Origin: Amphritea atlantica
GTDB taxonomy: Bacteria > Pseudomonadota > Gammaproteobacteria > Pseudomonadales > Balneatricaceae
Reading direction: 5' to 3'
NCBI RefSeq assembly: GCF_018860855.1
Contig: NZ_JAHKQE010000014.1
Location: 62,001-126,000, forward strand
Length of the DNA stretch: 64,000 bases
The translations under genes were made by a program, and so were the position numbers. A model generated the notes under the pieces. The model saw only the letters and a program-made list of their open reading frames with translations, was not told where the DNA came from and did no database searches. This document shows, piece after piece, positions 29,361 through 37,787 of the stretch; the stretch's first letter is position 1, and each line of letters starts with the position of its first letter.

Positions 29361-30545
29361 TTATTCGACGTTAACGGTCACTGCCGCGGCAGTCGTTAAC
29401 GCCTTCTCTACCGCATGATTGATATCGGTTCCCCGTGCTAGGGCGACACCCATACGGCGTTTGCCGTTGATGTTAGGTTTGCCAAACAAACGTAGTTGAG
29501 TATCGGGGGCAGCGAGTGCGACTTCGAGGTTAGCGAAGCTTAGCTGGTTTGATTTTGCTTCGACTAAAACCACTGCCGACGCCGATGGACCATGCTGCAC
29601 GATGTTCGGGATCGGCAAGCCTAAGATCGCCCGAGCGTGCAGGGCGAACTGCGATAGATCCTGAGAGATCATAGTCACCATACCGGTATCGTGTGGGCGA
29701 GGTGAGACTTCGCTGAAATACACCTCATCACCTTTGATAAACAGTTCAACACCGAAGATCCCTCGGCCTCCCAGTGCGCCGGTGACTTTTTCGGCGATCT
29801 CTTTGGCTCGTTCGAGAGCTTTGTCGCTCATCGCTTGGGGCTGCCAAGATTCGCGATAATCACCGTCTTCCTGTCGGTGTCCTATTGGCGCACAAAAACT
29901 GGTGCCCTGAATATGACGGATGGTGAGCAGGGTGATCTCATAATCAAAATCGACAAAGCCCTCGACGATCACCCGTCCTGCGCCCGCTCGGCCACCTTCT
30001 TGAGCATAGGTCCAGCTGCTGTCGATATCGGCCGCTGTTTTGATGGTGCTCTGGCCTTTACCAGAAGAACTCATAATCGGTTTAACGACACAGGGCATAC
30101 CGATCTCAGTTACGGCGTTTTCAAAATCGGTGCGGTTATCGACAAACTGGTAGTTTGAGGTTGGAATGCCAAGCTCTTCGGCGGCTAGACGACGAATCCC
30201 TTCGCGGTTCATGGTGAGTCGCGCAGCATTGGCGGTCGGCACTACATTGAAACCCTCCTGCTCCAGCTCAACCAGAGTATCGGTCGAGATCGCTTCGATT
30301 TCCGGCACGATATAATCGGGTTTCTCCAGTTCAATCACCCGTCGTAGCTCGGCACCATCGAGCATTGAAAAGGTGTAAGAACGATCGGCAACCTGCATGG
30401 CTGGCGCGTTCTCATAACGGTCGCAAGCAATCACTTCGCAGCCATAGCGCTGCAGTTCAATCACCACTTCTTTGCCCAGTTCGCCAGAGCCACAAAGTAA
30501 AATTTTAGTTGCAGACGATGAGAATGGTGTACCGATATGAGCCAT
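29361..30545 (-). CDS. purT: formate-dependent GAR transformylase PurT
   Basis: An ATP-grasp enzyme of 394 residues that makes formyl-GAR from GAR, formate and ATP in purine synthesis. Visible are [12 protein letters not shown] at the N-terminus, [10 protein letters not shown], the ATP-binding [14 protein letters not shown] (about residue 155-168), and [28 protein letters not shown] (in two adjoining segments). Full family length. Downstream of a TSUP permease gene on the same strand with a 73-base gap that could hold its promoter. Confidence 0.95.
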   Translation of the reverse strand: MAHIGTPFSSSATKILLCGSGELGKEVVIELQRYGCEVIACDRYENAPAMQVADRSYTFSMLDGAELRRVIELEKPDYIVPEIEAISTDTLVELEQEGFNVVPTANAARLTMNREGIRRLAAEELGIPTSNYQFVDNRTDFENAVTEIGMPCVVKPIMSSSGKGQSTIKTAADIDSSWTYAQEGGRAGAGRVIVEGFVDFDYEITLLTIRHIQGTSFCAPIGHRQEDGDYRESWQPQAMSDKALERAKEIAEKVTGALGGRGIFGVELFIKGDEVYFSEVSPRPHDTGMVTMISQDLSQFALHARAILGLPIPNIVQHGPSASAVVLVEAKSNQLSFANLEVALAAPDTQLRLFGKPNINGKRRMGVALARGTDINHAVEKALTTAAAVTVNVE

Positions 30546-30618
30546 GAGGAGAGTCCTACTCTTTAAAAAAATAGGGATTATATTTCAAGAATGCGATGGC
30601 CCCTAATCTTTAAGCGGA

Positions 30619-31353
30619 TTAGAGCGCCAGCCAGCCGAGCAGACCTTTGATGCTGATGAACAGCGCAGAAGCAGCGGAAACGATTAATAGCAGCGGTTTT
30701 GCTGAGGTTGTGGATAACTTGCCATCAATTTTGCGGGCCAAAAAGAAACCGAGAAACAGTCCCGGAACTATTTTCAAACTAAGCTGGGCGCTGTGCCAGT
30801 CAAGGCTGCCTTTATAGATCAGCATTAACAGTGAAACTGGCGTGCCGATTAGCAAAAAGGCGGCGATCTCGCTGCGCGCGGTAATCCTATCCTGCTGCTG
30901 GTAGACCAGCGCTATCGGTGGTCCCCCTACCGAGGTCGCTGTGCCCCCCACACCGGAAAAGAAACCGCCGATGATCAGATTGACGGGGGTGGCTGAAATA
31001 TTGAACCGCCATAGGCTAAGCAACACGGCGGTGAGTACGGAAAAACCGAAAAAGAGGCTGAGGGCATATTGTGGTAGCGCGACTAACAACGCTGCACCGC
31101 ACCAAGCACCGGGGATTCTCGCGATAATAGCGGGCATGACCCGTCGCCAGCGCAGGGCATTACGCTCCCGTATGACCATCATTAAGGCTAAACCAAAGCC
31201 GACTAACAAGACTGGACCAGGCACATAGGCGGGGTTGATCAGATAAAGCAGCGGCGCCGCCAGCAAGCCATAGCCGATGCCCACGACAGTTTGCAGGGCG
31301 ATGCCGCAGGTGACGATCAAGACGGCCAGTAGTTCCGGGAGGGTATATAACAT
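30619..31353 (-). CDS. TSUP family (TauE/SafE) membrane transporter
   Basis: The 244-residue protein has about eight hydrophobic helices in two similar halves. The first half begins LIVTCGIALQTVVGIGYGLLAAPLL, and the repeat near residue 130 reads GFFSGVGGTATSVGGPPIALV, the two TSUP signature loops. Family members export or import sulfite, sulfoacetate or thiosulfate-type anions. The neighbours purT and a VF530 gene give no substrate hint. Confidence 0.85.
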   Translation of the reverse strand: MLYTLPELLAVLIVTCGIALQTVVGIGYGLLAAPLLYLINPAYVPGPVLLVGFGLALMMVIRERNALRWRRVMPAIIARIPGAWCGAALLVALPQYALSLFFGFSVLTAVLLSLWRFNISATPVNLIIGGFFSGVGGTATSVGGPPIALVYQQQDRITARSEIAAFLLIGTPVSLLMLIYKGSLDWHSAQLSLKIVPGLFLGFFLARKIDGKLSTTSAKPLLLIVSAASALFISIKGLLGWLAL

Positions 31354-31545
31354 GGTTTCCAGCTATTCACGAGTGAGGTGACAGTATGCCTGTGGATAGA
31401 GCGGACGGGTATGGTAGGATGAAAAAATGATCCGGCAACGGAAGTGCAGTCAGCGGCTGGGTCATGGGCTCGATATGTATAGCGCTATCATGCGGCGGTG
31501 CCTAGCGCTTGAATAGAGCCTTGCCCTGAACTTGTGATATGTCTT

Positions 31546-31571
31546 AAAAAACCGCCTTATGGCGGTTTTTT
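31546..31571. terminator. bidirectional terminator
   Basis: AAAAAACCGCC, a TTAT loop and GGCGGTTTTTT form a strong symmetrical hairpin. On the - strand it ends the VF530 gene (27 bases after the stop); on the + strand no gene reads into it. Confidence 0.85.
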
Positions 31572-31597
31572 AGTTGTAGCTTTATTGATGCCGTTTT

Positions 31598-32143
31598 TTA
31601 TTTACGCCATTTGGCCCATGGGTCATCATCGTTATCGGATGAAGCTTGGGTTGGTGTTGTGGTTTTTCGTTCCGGCTTCCAGCGTTCTTGTTTGTCCCGA
31701 GCATTTTCCTCTTTACTCGAATAGCCCTGCTTGCCGTTAGAGCGGCTGCTGCGGTAGCTTTTGGTTTTGCCATGCTCAGCCGCTTTTAGCGCCTGTTTTT
31801 CACGCATCCGTTCGGCATCTTCGAGGCTGAGTTCTGCAGGTTCTCGCGGCGTTTGGCCTTCGGGGATAATACGGTCTCTCGGTGATAGGGCAAACTGCTC
31901 AGATGAAACTCGGGGCAGGTTCTTAAACTTATACAGGTAAAAAATTTCTACCTTCTCCCGTGCCCAATCGGTTTTCTTGAGAAATTTTACACTGGACTCA
32001 ATGCTTGGGTTGGTTTTAAAGCAGTTGATGTTGAGGTAGGCATACAGAATCTCGAAGCCGTAGTGATCGACTATCTGAGTTAATAACTCTTTTAAGCCGA
32101 GACCGTGTAGTGGGTTGTTTTGGTAATTGATCTCGTCAGTCAT
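31598..32143 (-). CDS. VF530-type DNA-binding protein with charged tail
   Basis: Residues 1-65 match the VF530 (DUF2132) fold: [40 protein letters not shown] and [15 protein letters not shown]530 itself is a double-stranded DNA-binding protein of about 75 residues. This 181-residue product adds about 110 residues that are rich in Lys, Arg, Glu and Ser and look disordered, ending DPWAKWRK. The start could also be the ATG at 32158; neither has a clear ribosome-binding site. Function unknown beyond likely nucleic-acid binding. Confidence 0.78.
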   Translation of the reverse strand: MTDEINYQNNPLHGLGLKELLTQIVDHYGFEILYAYLNINCFKTNPSIESSVKFLKKTDWAREKVEIFYLYKFKNLPRVSSEQFALSPRDRIIPEGQTPREPAELSLEDAERMREKQALKAAEHGKTKSYRSSRSNGKQGYSSKEENARDKQERWKPERKTTTPTQASSDNDDDPWAKWRK

Positions 32144-32438
32144 AATAATGTCCGGCAATAGCGGCCTGTGGATGTTTTAAGTATAGATAAGTATGGGCAT
32201 CATACCTGTCAGCGTCCAGACAACCTAGCCTAAAGCGGTGATTCAAGTCTATTTATCAGCCAACCTTCATCCGTTGCCGAGGCAGTGAACCTTTTTCGAT
32301 GATATTACGTAATAAATAAGCCGTTTAAAATTGATGATTTAGCCTCGGTGTTATTGGGTCTATTGTCATCTGGCGACTTCATTCTGTTCTGTTAGACTAG
32401 GAACCGATCAGTGATAAAAATAATTGAAAAGGATTCAT

Positions 32439-32807
32439 ATGCCATCAGTCAGCAACGCCATCATCCGCATCAAAAATCTGCGACTGCGTACCTATATCGG
32501 CTTTAACCCTGAAGAACGTGAAAAGCTGCAAGATGTGGTGATCAATATTGAAATTCATTACCCAGCGGCGAAAGCGGCCATCAGTGATGATGTCGAAAAA
32601 GCGCTGAACTATAAGGTTGTTTGTAAGGATATTATTCAGCATGTTGAGGAAGGCCATTTTCTCTTGTTAGAGAAGCTGGTGGGGGATGTATTAGAGCTTT
32701 CCAGTGCTCATCCCTGGGTGACCTTTGCCAGTGTCACTATTGATAAACCGCACGCGCTAAGGTTTGCCGACTCAGTCTCTTTGACGCTGGAAAAACACTG
32801 CTGTTGA
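32439..32807 (+). CDS. folX: dihydroneopterin triphosphate 2'-epimerase FolX
   Basis: A 122-residue FolB/FolX-fold protein. [48 protein letters not shown] and [17 protein letters not shown] match E. coli FolX much more closely than the FolB at 228. It epimerises dihydroneopterin triphosphate to the monapterin form, which FolM (3757) reduces to the cofactor tetrahydromonapterin. ATG at 32439 lies just after AAAAGGA; an upstream TTG at 32424 overlaps that site. Confidence 0.9.
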   Translation: MPSVSNAIIRIKNLRLRTYIGFNPEEREKLQDVVINIEIHYPAAKAAISDDVEKALNYKVVCKDIIQHVEEGHFLLLEKLVGDVLELSSAHPWVTFASVTIDKPHALRFADSVSLTLEKHCC

Positions 32808-33252
32808 TTGACGGCTAGGCTAAGCGTCATGTCCGCTTTTTGTTATGAAAGTACAACCTAGACGGTACTGTTTAAAGCACTACCGTCATATAGGAAAAGA
32901 GTTGTAGCGTTCATCCTTTTGTTTGTCTGGCGCTGATAGAGAAGAGTGTTAGACGTTTAGGTTTATTGATCAGCCCCGCCATAAAATCTTAGCTATATGA
33001 AACGTGCATCGAATTTTGGTAGTGCAGTTATAAGCTGTGATAGAATTTGAACCCTTAAACTGTAGAGATTCCACTTTGTTTTTATGGCTAACATCGCTAA
33101 ACCGACTCTACATGAAACCAATATACGACTGCTCAACATGTCTCTAGGCTTGTGCTCCGGCCTGTTTACAGTTTCCAATTGAGAGTATGAATGTGGATAT
33201 GGCCATGATGACTTCATAGCCTATCCAGCATTGTCAAAGAGGTAAAACTTGT
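32808..33252. other. intergenic region between folX and trpG
   Basis: In this 445-base gap I see a weak five-pair hairpin with T-run at 32822-32843 that may end folX, and a GACGGTA/TACCGTC inverted repeat at 32863-32889. No open frame with family-like content or tRNA cloverleaf is visible. The trpGDC promoter presumably lies in the right half, but I cannot pick one hexamer pair with confidence. Confidence 0.4.
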
Positions 33253-33834
33253 ATGCTACTGATGATCGATAACTACGACTCGTTTACCTATAACGTCGTG
33301 CAATATCTGGGTGAGCTGGGCGCTGATGTTCAGGTGTACCGTAATGATGAAATTACGATTGAACAGATCGAAGCGCTGAAGCCCGATCAGTTGGTCATCT
33401 CTCCCGGTCCCTGTACGCCGAATGAAGCGGGTATCTCGGTCGAGGCGATCAAGCATTTTGCCGGTAAACTGCCTATTTTTGGCATCTGTTTAGGTCATCA
33501 GAGTATGGGACAGGCGTTTGGCGGTGATGTGGTACGTGCACGCCAAGTGATGCACGGTAAAGTGTCACCGGTTTATCATCATAATACCGGCGTTTTTAAA
33601 GGGCTGGAAAATCCAGTTTCTGTTACCCGCTATCACTCCCTGGTCATTGATAAAGACACCCTGCCAGACTGCCTTGAGGTCACCGCCTGGACCCAGAATG
33701 ATGATGGTTCGATGGATGAGATTATGGGCGTGCGGCATAAAGAGCTGGATTTAGAGGGGGTGCAGTTTCACCCCGAGTCGATCCTGACTCAGCAAGGCCA
33801 TGACCTGCTACAAAACTTTTTGAATCGAGGATAA
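33253..33834 (+). CDS. trpG: anthranilate synthase glutamine amidotransferase TrpG
   Basis: A class I glutamine amidotransferase of 193 residues that feeds ammonia to TrpE, and probably also serves as PabA. It shows [22 protein letters not shown], the nucleophile C79 in [12 protein letters not shown] and the HxE dyad in VQFHPESIL. First gene of trpG-trpD-trpC. Confidence 0.96.
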   Translation: MLLMIDNYDSFTYNVVQYLGELGADVQVYRNDEITIEQIEALKPDQLVISPGPCTPNEAGISVEAIKHFAGKLPIFGICLGHQSMGQAFGGDVVRARQVMHGKVSPVYHHNTGVFKGLENPVSVTRYHSLVIDKDTLPDCLEVTAWTQNDDGSMDEIMGVRHKELDLEGVQFHPESILTQQGHDLLQNFLNRG

Positions 33835-33844
33835 CTACGACACA

Positions 33845-34879
33845 ATGGATATCAAACAAGCGCTGGCGCGGGTGGTCGATCATATCGATCTGAGCCGCGA
33901 TGAAATGGTTGACGTCATGCGTCAGGTGATGACGGGTGAATGTTCGGAATCACAGATTGCGGGTTTTCTGATCGCACTACGCATGAAGGGTGAATCGATT
34001 GATGAGATCACCGGTGCCGCTCAGGTCATGCGAGAGCTGGCCACGCCCGTTAAGGCTACGGCAGCTCCGTTGGTGGATATTGTGGGCACCGGTGGCGATG
34101 GCGCAAACCTGTTTAACGTGTCATCCGCCAGTGCATTTGTGGCTGCGGCTTGTGGCGTACATGTGGCTAAACACGGTAACCGAGGTGTTTCTTCAAGCAG
34201 TGGCAGTGCTGATCTGCTTGAGCAAGCGGGTATTAATTTAGACCTGAGTGCCGATGCTGTTGCTAAGTGTATCGATGACGTCGGTGTCGGCTTTATGTTT
34301 GCTCCAGGTTTTCATGGTGCGATGAAACATGCCATTGGTGCCCGTCGTGCGCTGGGCACTCGAACGTTGTTTAACATCTTGGGGCCTATGACCAATCCCG
34401 CCGGTGCGCAGCGCCTAGTGATTGGTGTCTTCAGCAAGAAACTCTGTCGGCCGATGGCGGAAGTCATGCAGCAACTGGGTGGCGAGCATATTATGGTGGT
34501 GCATGCTGAGGATGGTCTGGATGAGATCAGCCTAGCCACCCATACCTATGTGGCTGAGTTGAAGGACGGTGACATTACTGAATATCGGATTACCCCTGAA
34601 GATCTGGGGATTGAAAGCCAAAGCTTGATCGGTTTAGTGATCGATAGCCCGGCAGAGTCACTGGCGTTGATTCGAAAAACGTTCTCCGGTGCCGAGGATA
34701 ACACGGCTAAAAAAGCGGCGGCCATGATCGCCCTGAATGCCGGTGCAGCGATCTACCTGAGCGGCCAAGCGGCGAGCCATAAAGAGGGGGTTGCCCTTGC
34801 CTTGGACGCGATTAAGTCCGGTGCCGCACTGATAAAAATGCAAGCGTTGGCTGACATGAGTCAGTCGCTGAAGAGCTGA
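33845..34879 (+). CDS. trpD: anthranilate phosphoribosyltransferase TrpD
   Basis: Transfers phosphoribose from PRPP to anthranilate. The 344-residue protein has the PRPP motif [18 protein letters not shown] (about residues 78-95), [15 protein letters not shown], the helix [15 protein letters not shown] and [16 protein letters not shown]. It begins ten bases after trpG. Confidence 0.96.
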   Translation: MDIKQALARVVDHIDLSRDEMVDVMRQVMTGECSESQIAGFLIALRMKGESIDEITGAAQVMRELATPVKATAAPLVDIVGTGGDGANLFNVSSASAFVAAACGVHVAKHGNRGVSSSSGSADLLEQAGINLDLSADAVAKCIDDVGVGFMFAPGFHGAMKHAIGARRALGTRTLFNILGPMTNPAGAQRLVIGVFSKKLCRPMAEVMQQLGGEHIMVVHAEDGLDEISLATHTYVAELKDGDITEYRITPEDLGIESQSLIGLVIDSPAESLALIRKTFSGAEDNTAKKAAAMIALNAGAAIYLSGQAASHKEGVALALDAIKSGAALIKMQALADMSQSLKS

Positions 34880-34885
34880 GTAAAG

Positions 34886-35698
34886 ATGACTGATACCCCA
34901 ACTATTTTAAAGAAGATTATCGCCCGTAAGCACGAAGAAGTTGCTGAGCGTCAGCCAAAGGTGAGTATTGCTGATCTGCAGGCAACCATTGCGCGCCAAC
35001 AGGGATCTGCCTTTGATCCGCGCGGTTTTGCTGCGAGTATCGGCCGTACATTAGCTGAGGGGCGTTCTGCGATTATTGCGGAAGTGAAGAAAGCCAGTCC
35101 ATCTAAGGGGGTTATCCGAGATCCGTTTGTACCGGCAGAGATCGCCCGTTCATATCAGGCCGGTGGTGCGAGCTGCTTATCCGTGCTGACCGATGCTGAT
35201 TTTTTTCAGGGCAGTGAAGCTTACTTGATGGAAGCCCGAGCGGCTTGTTCGTTACCGGTTATCCGTAAAGACTTTATTGTTGATCCTTATCAGGTGTATG
35301 AAGCCCGCGCGATGGGCGCCGATTGTATTTTGCTGATTGTGGCAGCATTACAGGATGCGCAGATGGCTGAGCTAAATGCCTTAGCCACTGAGTTGGGGAT
35401 GGATGTCTTGATTGAGGTGCATAATCAGCAGGAGTTGAAACGCTCACTGCCGTTAGGTAATCGCCTTGTCGGCATCAATAACAGGGACTTACACAGTTTT
35501 GAGGTTTCCCTCGATCATACCTTTGATCTGTTGGATATGATTCCTGATGATCGTATTGTGGTGACTGAGAGTGGGATTCAAACCCGCGCGGACGTGATCG
35601 CCATGCGAGAGCACAATGTAGATAGTTTTTTGGTGGGCGAGACCTTTATGCGGGCGGACGATCCGGGCGCGAAACTAGCCGAACTGTTCGCTAAATAA
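34886..35698 (+). CDS. trpC: indole-3-glycerol phosphate synthase TrpC
   Basis: Closes the indole ring from CdRP. The 270-residue TIM barrel has [14 protein letters not shown] (catalytic Lys region), [24 protein letters not shown] (in two parts, catalytic Lys in RKDF), [11 protein letters not shown] and [12 protein letters not shown]. It is monofunctional, without a fused TrpF, and starts six bases after the trpD stop. Confidence 0.96.
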   Translation: MTDTPTILKKIIARKHEEVAERQPKVSIADLQATIARQQGSAFDPRGFAASIGRTLAEGRSAIIAEVKKASPSKGVIRDPFVPAEIARSYQAGGASCLSVLTDADFFQGSEAYLMEARAACSLPVIRKDFIVDPYQVYEARAMGADCILLIVAALQDAQMAELNALATELGMDVLIEVHNQQELKRSLPLGNRLVGINNRDLHSFEVSLDHTFDLLDMIPDDRIVVTESGIQTRADVIAMREHNVDSFLVGETFMRADDPGAKLAELFAK

Positions 35699-35725
35699 TA
35701 ATGATTTGAAGAAGGTGCCGCGATT

Positions 35726-36133
35726 ATGCAAGCAAAAGTAAAATGGGACGGCGATGTTCGTTTCAAAGGGACGACCGGTTCGGGCTTTGATGTCACCATT
35801 GATGCCGAGCAGAAACAGGGCCCACGGCCGATGGAGTTGTTACTGCTCGGACTCGGCGGCTGCACTTCTTACGATGTGGTCGGTATTCTTAAGAAAACCC
35901 GTCAAGATGTTGTCGATTGTGTTGCTGAGCTTGAGGCCGAGCGTGCCGATACAGTACCGGCTGTTTTCACTAAAATTCACGTGAAGTTTATTGTCTCAGG
36001 ACGCGGCTTGAATGAGAAAAAAGTCGAACGTGCGGTGAAACTGTCGGCAGAGCAATACTGTTCGGCGTCGTTGATGCTGGAAAAAGGCGGCGTTGAAATT
36101 ACGCACAGCTTTGAGATTATTGAAGTCGAGTAA
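35726..36133 (+). CDS. OsmC/YhfA family protein
   Basis: A 135-residue OsmC-fold protein with the two conserved cysteines C46 (LGGCTSYD) and C112 (EQYCSASLML), the redox pair that reduces organic hydroperoxides in characterised members. The YhfA subgroup has no confirmed substrate. It follows trpC by 27 bases with its own AAGAAGG site and ends at a strong terminator; an OsmC gene near trpC is also known in pseudomonads. Confidence 0.88.
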   Translation: MQAKVKWDGDVRFKGTTGSGFDVTIDAEQKQGPRPMELLLLGLGGCTSYDVVGILKKTRQDVVDCVAELEAERADTVPAVFTKIHVKFIVSGRGLNEKKVERAVKLSAEQYCSASLMLEKGGVEITHSFEIIEVE

Positions 36134-36159
36134 CGGTCTTGGCTCACTCAATCTAAGAT

Positions 36160-36185
36160 AAAGCCGCTTTCATCAGCGGCTTTTT
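36160..36185 (+). terminator. terminator of the trpGDC-osmC unit
   Basis: AAAGCCGCT, a TTCATC loop and AGCGGCTTT followed by more T residues, 26 bases after the osmC stop. Confidence 0.88.
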
Positions 36186-36287
36186 GTTGTTCGATATAGT
36201 GGTCAGCATAGAGGTTGTAGGGTTCCGTTTTTTCAAGGTAATTCTTCTTGCCGGCATCCCTCTCCTACGGTCGTGCTGCTCCTGTCG

Positions 36288-37787
36288 TTAATGGTTACTT
36301 GTCTCAGCGGTATCAACGGCTGTAGGGGTGAACTCACCTTGGTGTAAGATGTAACCGCGCTCATCATCCCATTGCAAAGACATCAGTGTGTTGTCGTGCA
36401 ACAGGCAAAGGTGTTGGCAGAAAGGTGTTGGCATCTGCCCCCGTATGAGAAGGAGGGAGTCTTTATCGAGCAGATAGTACTGCTGTTCTCCGTTGTAGAT
36501 GCGTTCGATCAATCGCAACCCATTTTCGCTCACACTGCCTGTATAGAGGTGCTGAGTACTCTCTTCCACAAGGTCAACTAAGTTAATTAACTCTCTATCA
36601 TGAGTGAGTACCGCATTGAACGGCGTGCTTCGCTCGCGTATTTGATGGCGCATATCGCTCAGCATATCATTGTAGATACCCCGTAATAATGGGTTATCAA
36701 GCATACGTTGATAAGAAGGTGTAAGTTCATCTACCGGGTTTGTTGGCCGGGTAACACTTTGCAGATAATTTACTTTTATCTCGGCGAGTAGACTCTTTTC
36801 TCGGCCATAGAAGCCCTGTATTAACAGGTTTTTATCGTTATCTCTGTAAAAGGTGTTGATGTAATAATCGGCATATTGATCCAGAGTGGGATGGAGAAAA
36901 AAACGTTCTAAGGGCTTTTCTCCTTTGTCGATAATGAAAACAGAGTCGCCTCCGCTAAGCACAAAAGAATCCTCATATTCTTTGCTAAGACTGAGTACTT
37001 TGTAAACGAGATTGCCACCAGGGTGATTGGCTAAGAGCAGCTCATTTTGTAGGCTGCCATCGGCGTTGAGAATATAGGCATATTGTCGCAGGGTCGTGCT
37101 TGATGAGTCTTCTGAGGCTTCACGTCGAACAACGCCAGCGAGGATATTGCCTTGCGAGGTGAGCAATAGTGAGTTGATCAGTGTATTGGGGAGTTCGCGG
37201 CGTTGTAATGTCTGGCCATCGGCTGAAATGAAAAAGAGGAAAGAGGAAAAACCATTTTCTTCATCGAGCATGAGCGGTGTCATCGCCAGTAGGGTTCGTC
37301 CATCGGGCAGACGAACCATTGGCCCTGAGGAGACAATATCATTTTCAAGCCGGTTGACCCAAAGCAGTTCGCCTTGCCGGTTGAGATGAAACAGACTGAC
37401 GGCGATTTTTTTATTGGTGCTAGTAGAAAAAAGCTCCTTATCCGTCGAAGCAATATAAGAGGGGCTGCCGAGCAGATCATCTATTTCGTGTCGATTAAAC
37501 TGGACGTTGATATCTTCCGAATGCAGCGTGGTGCCCGCAATATAATAACCGGAGTCATCGGCAATTAGCGCGCTAATTTGGTTGATATTATCCAAGGGAT
37601 GTTGCCAACCATCGGTATATTCGCGGGTATTGAGTACGGGTAGGTTGTCCAATGTCAGAGAGGGGTAATGGGGTAACCCGTCCAAGGGTTTGACCTGGAT
37701 CTGGTGATACAGGTTTTCGGGAATGTCATCGCTACTTGCCCAAAGCGATGGCGTAAGCAAGATAAGGAGAAGAATAAGAGTGCGCAT
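36288..37787 (-). CDS. exported beta-propeller-like protein of unknown function
   Basis: A 499-residue protein with a signal peptide (MRTLILLLILLTPSLWA-SS). The mature part shows repeated strand units such as ISALIADDSGYYIAGTTL, LFHLNRQGELLWVNRL and VRLPDGRTLLAMTP, a pattern of beta-propeller blades. A Cys pair near the end (PFCQHLCLL) may form a disulfide. The ATG at 37787 overlaps the stop of the upstream ankyrin gene (TAATG), so the proteins are coupled and probably act together. I do not recognise the family. Confidence 0.7.
   Translation of the reverse strand: MRTLILLLILLTPSLWASSDDIPENLYHQIQVKPLDGLPHYPSLTLDNLPVLNTREYTDGWQHPLDNINQISALIADDSGYYIAGTTLHSEDINVQFNRHEIDDLLGSPSYIASTDKELFSTSTNKKIAVSLFHLNRQGELLWVNRLENDIVSSGPMVRLPDGRTLLAMTPLMLDEENGFSSFLFFISADGQTLQRRELPNTLINSLLLTSQGNILAGVVRREASEDSSSTTLRQYAYILNADGSLQNELLLANHPGGNLVYKVLSLSKEYEDSFVLSGGDSVFIIDKGEKPLERFFLHPTLDQYADYYINTFYRDNDKNLLIQGFYGREKSLLAEIKVNYLQSVTRPTNPVDELTPSYQRMLDNPLLRGIYNDMLSDMRHQIRERSTPFNAVLTHDRELINLVDLVEESTQHLYTGSVSENGLRLIERIYNGEQQYYLLDKDSLLLIRGQMPTPFCQHLCLLHDNTLMSLQWDDERGYILHQGEFTPTAVDTAETSNH

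Noticed and set aside
32993-33217. A 74-codon - strand open frame between folX and trpG
   Set aside because: No ribosome-binding site, no family-like content, and it lies where the trpGDC promoter should be.
21414-33252. A recently integrated mobile island
   Set aside because: No integrase, transposase, tRNA junction or flanking direct repeats are visible, and codon usage does not look different by eye.
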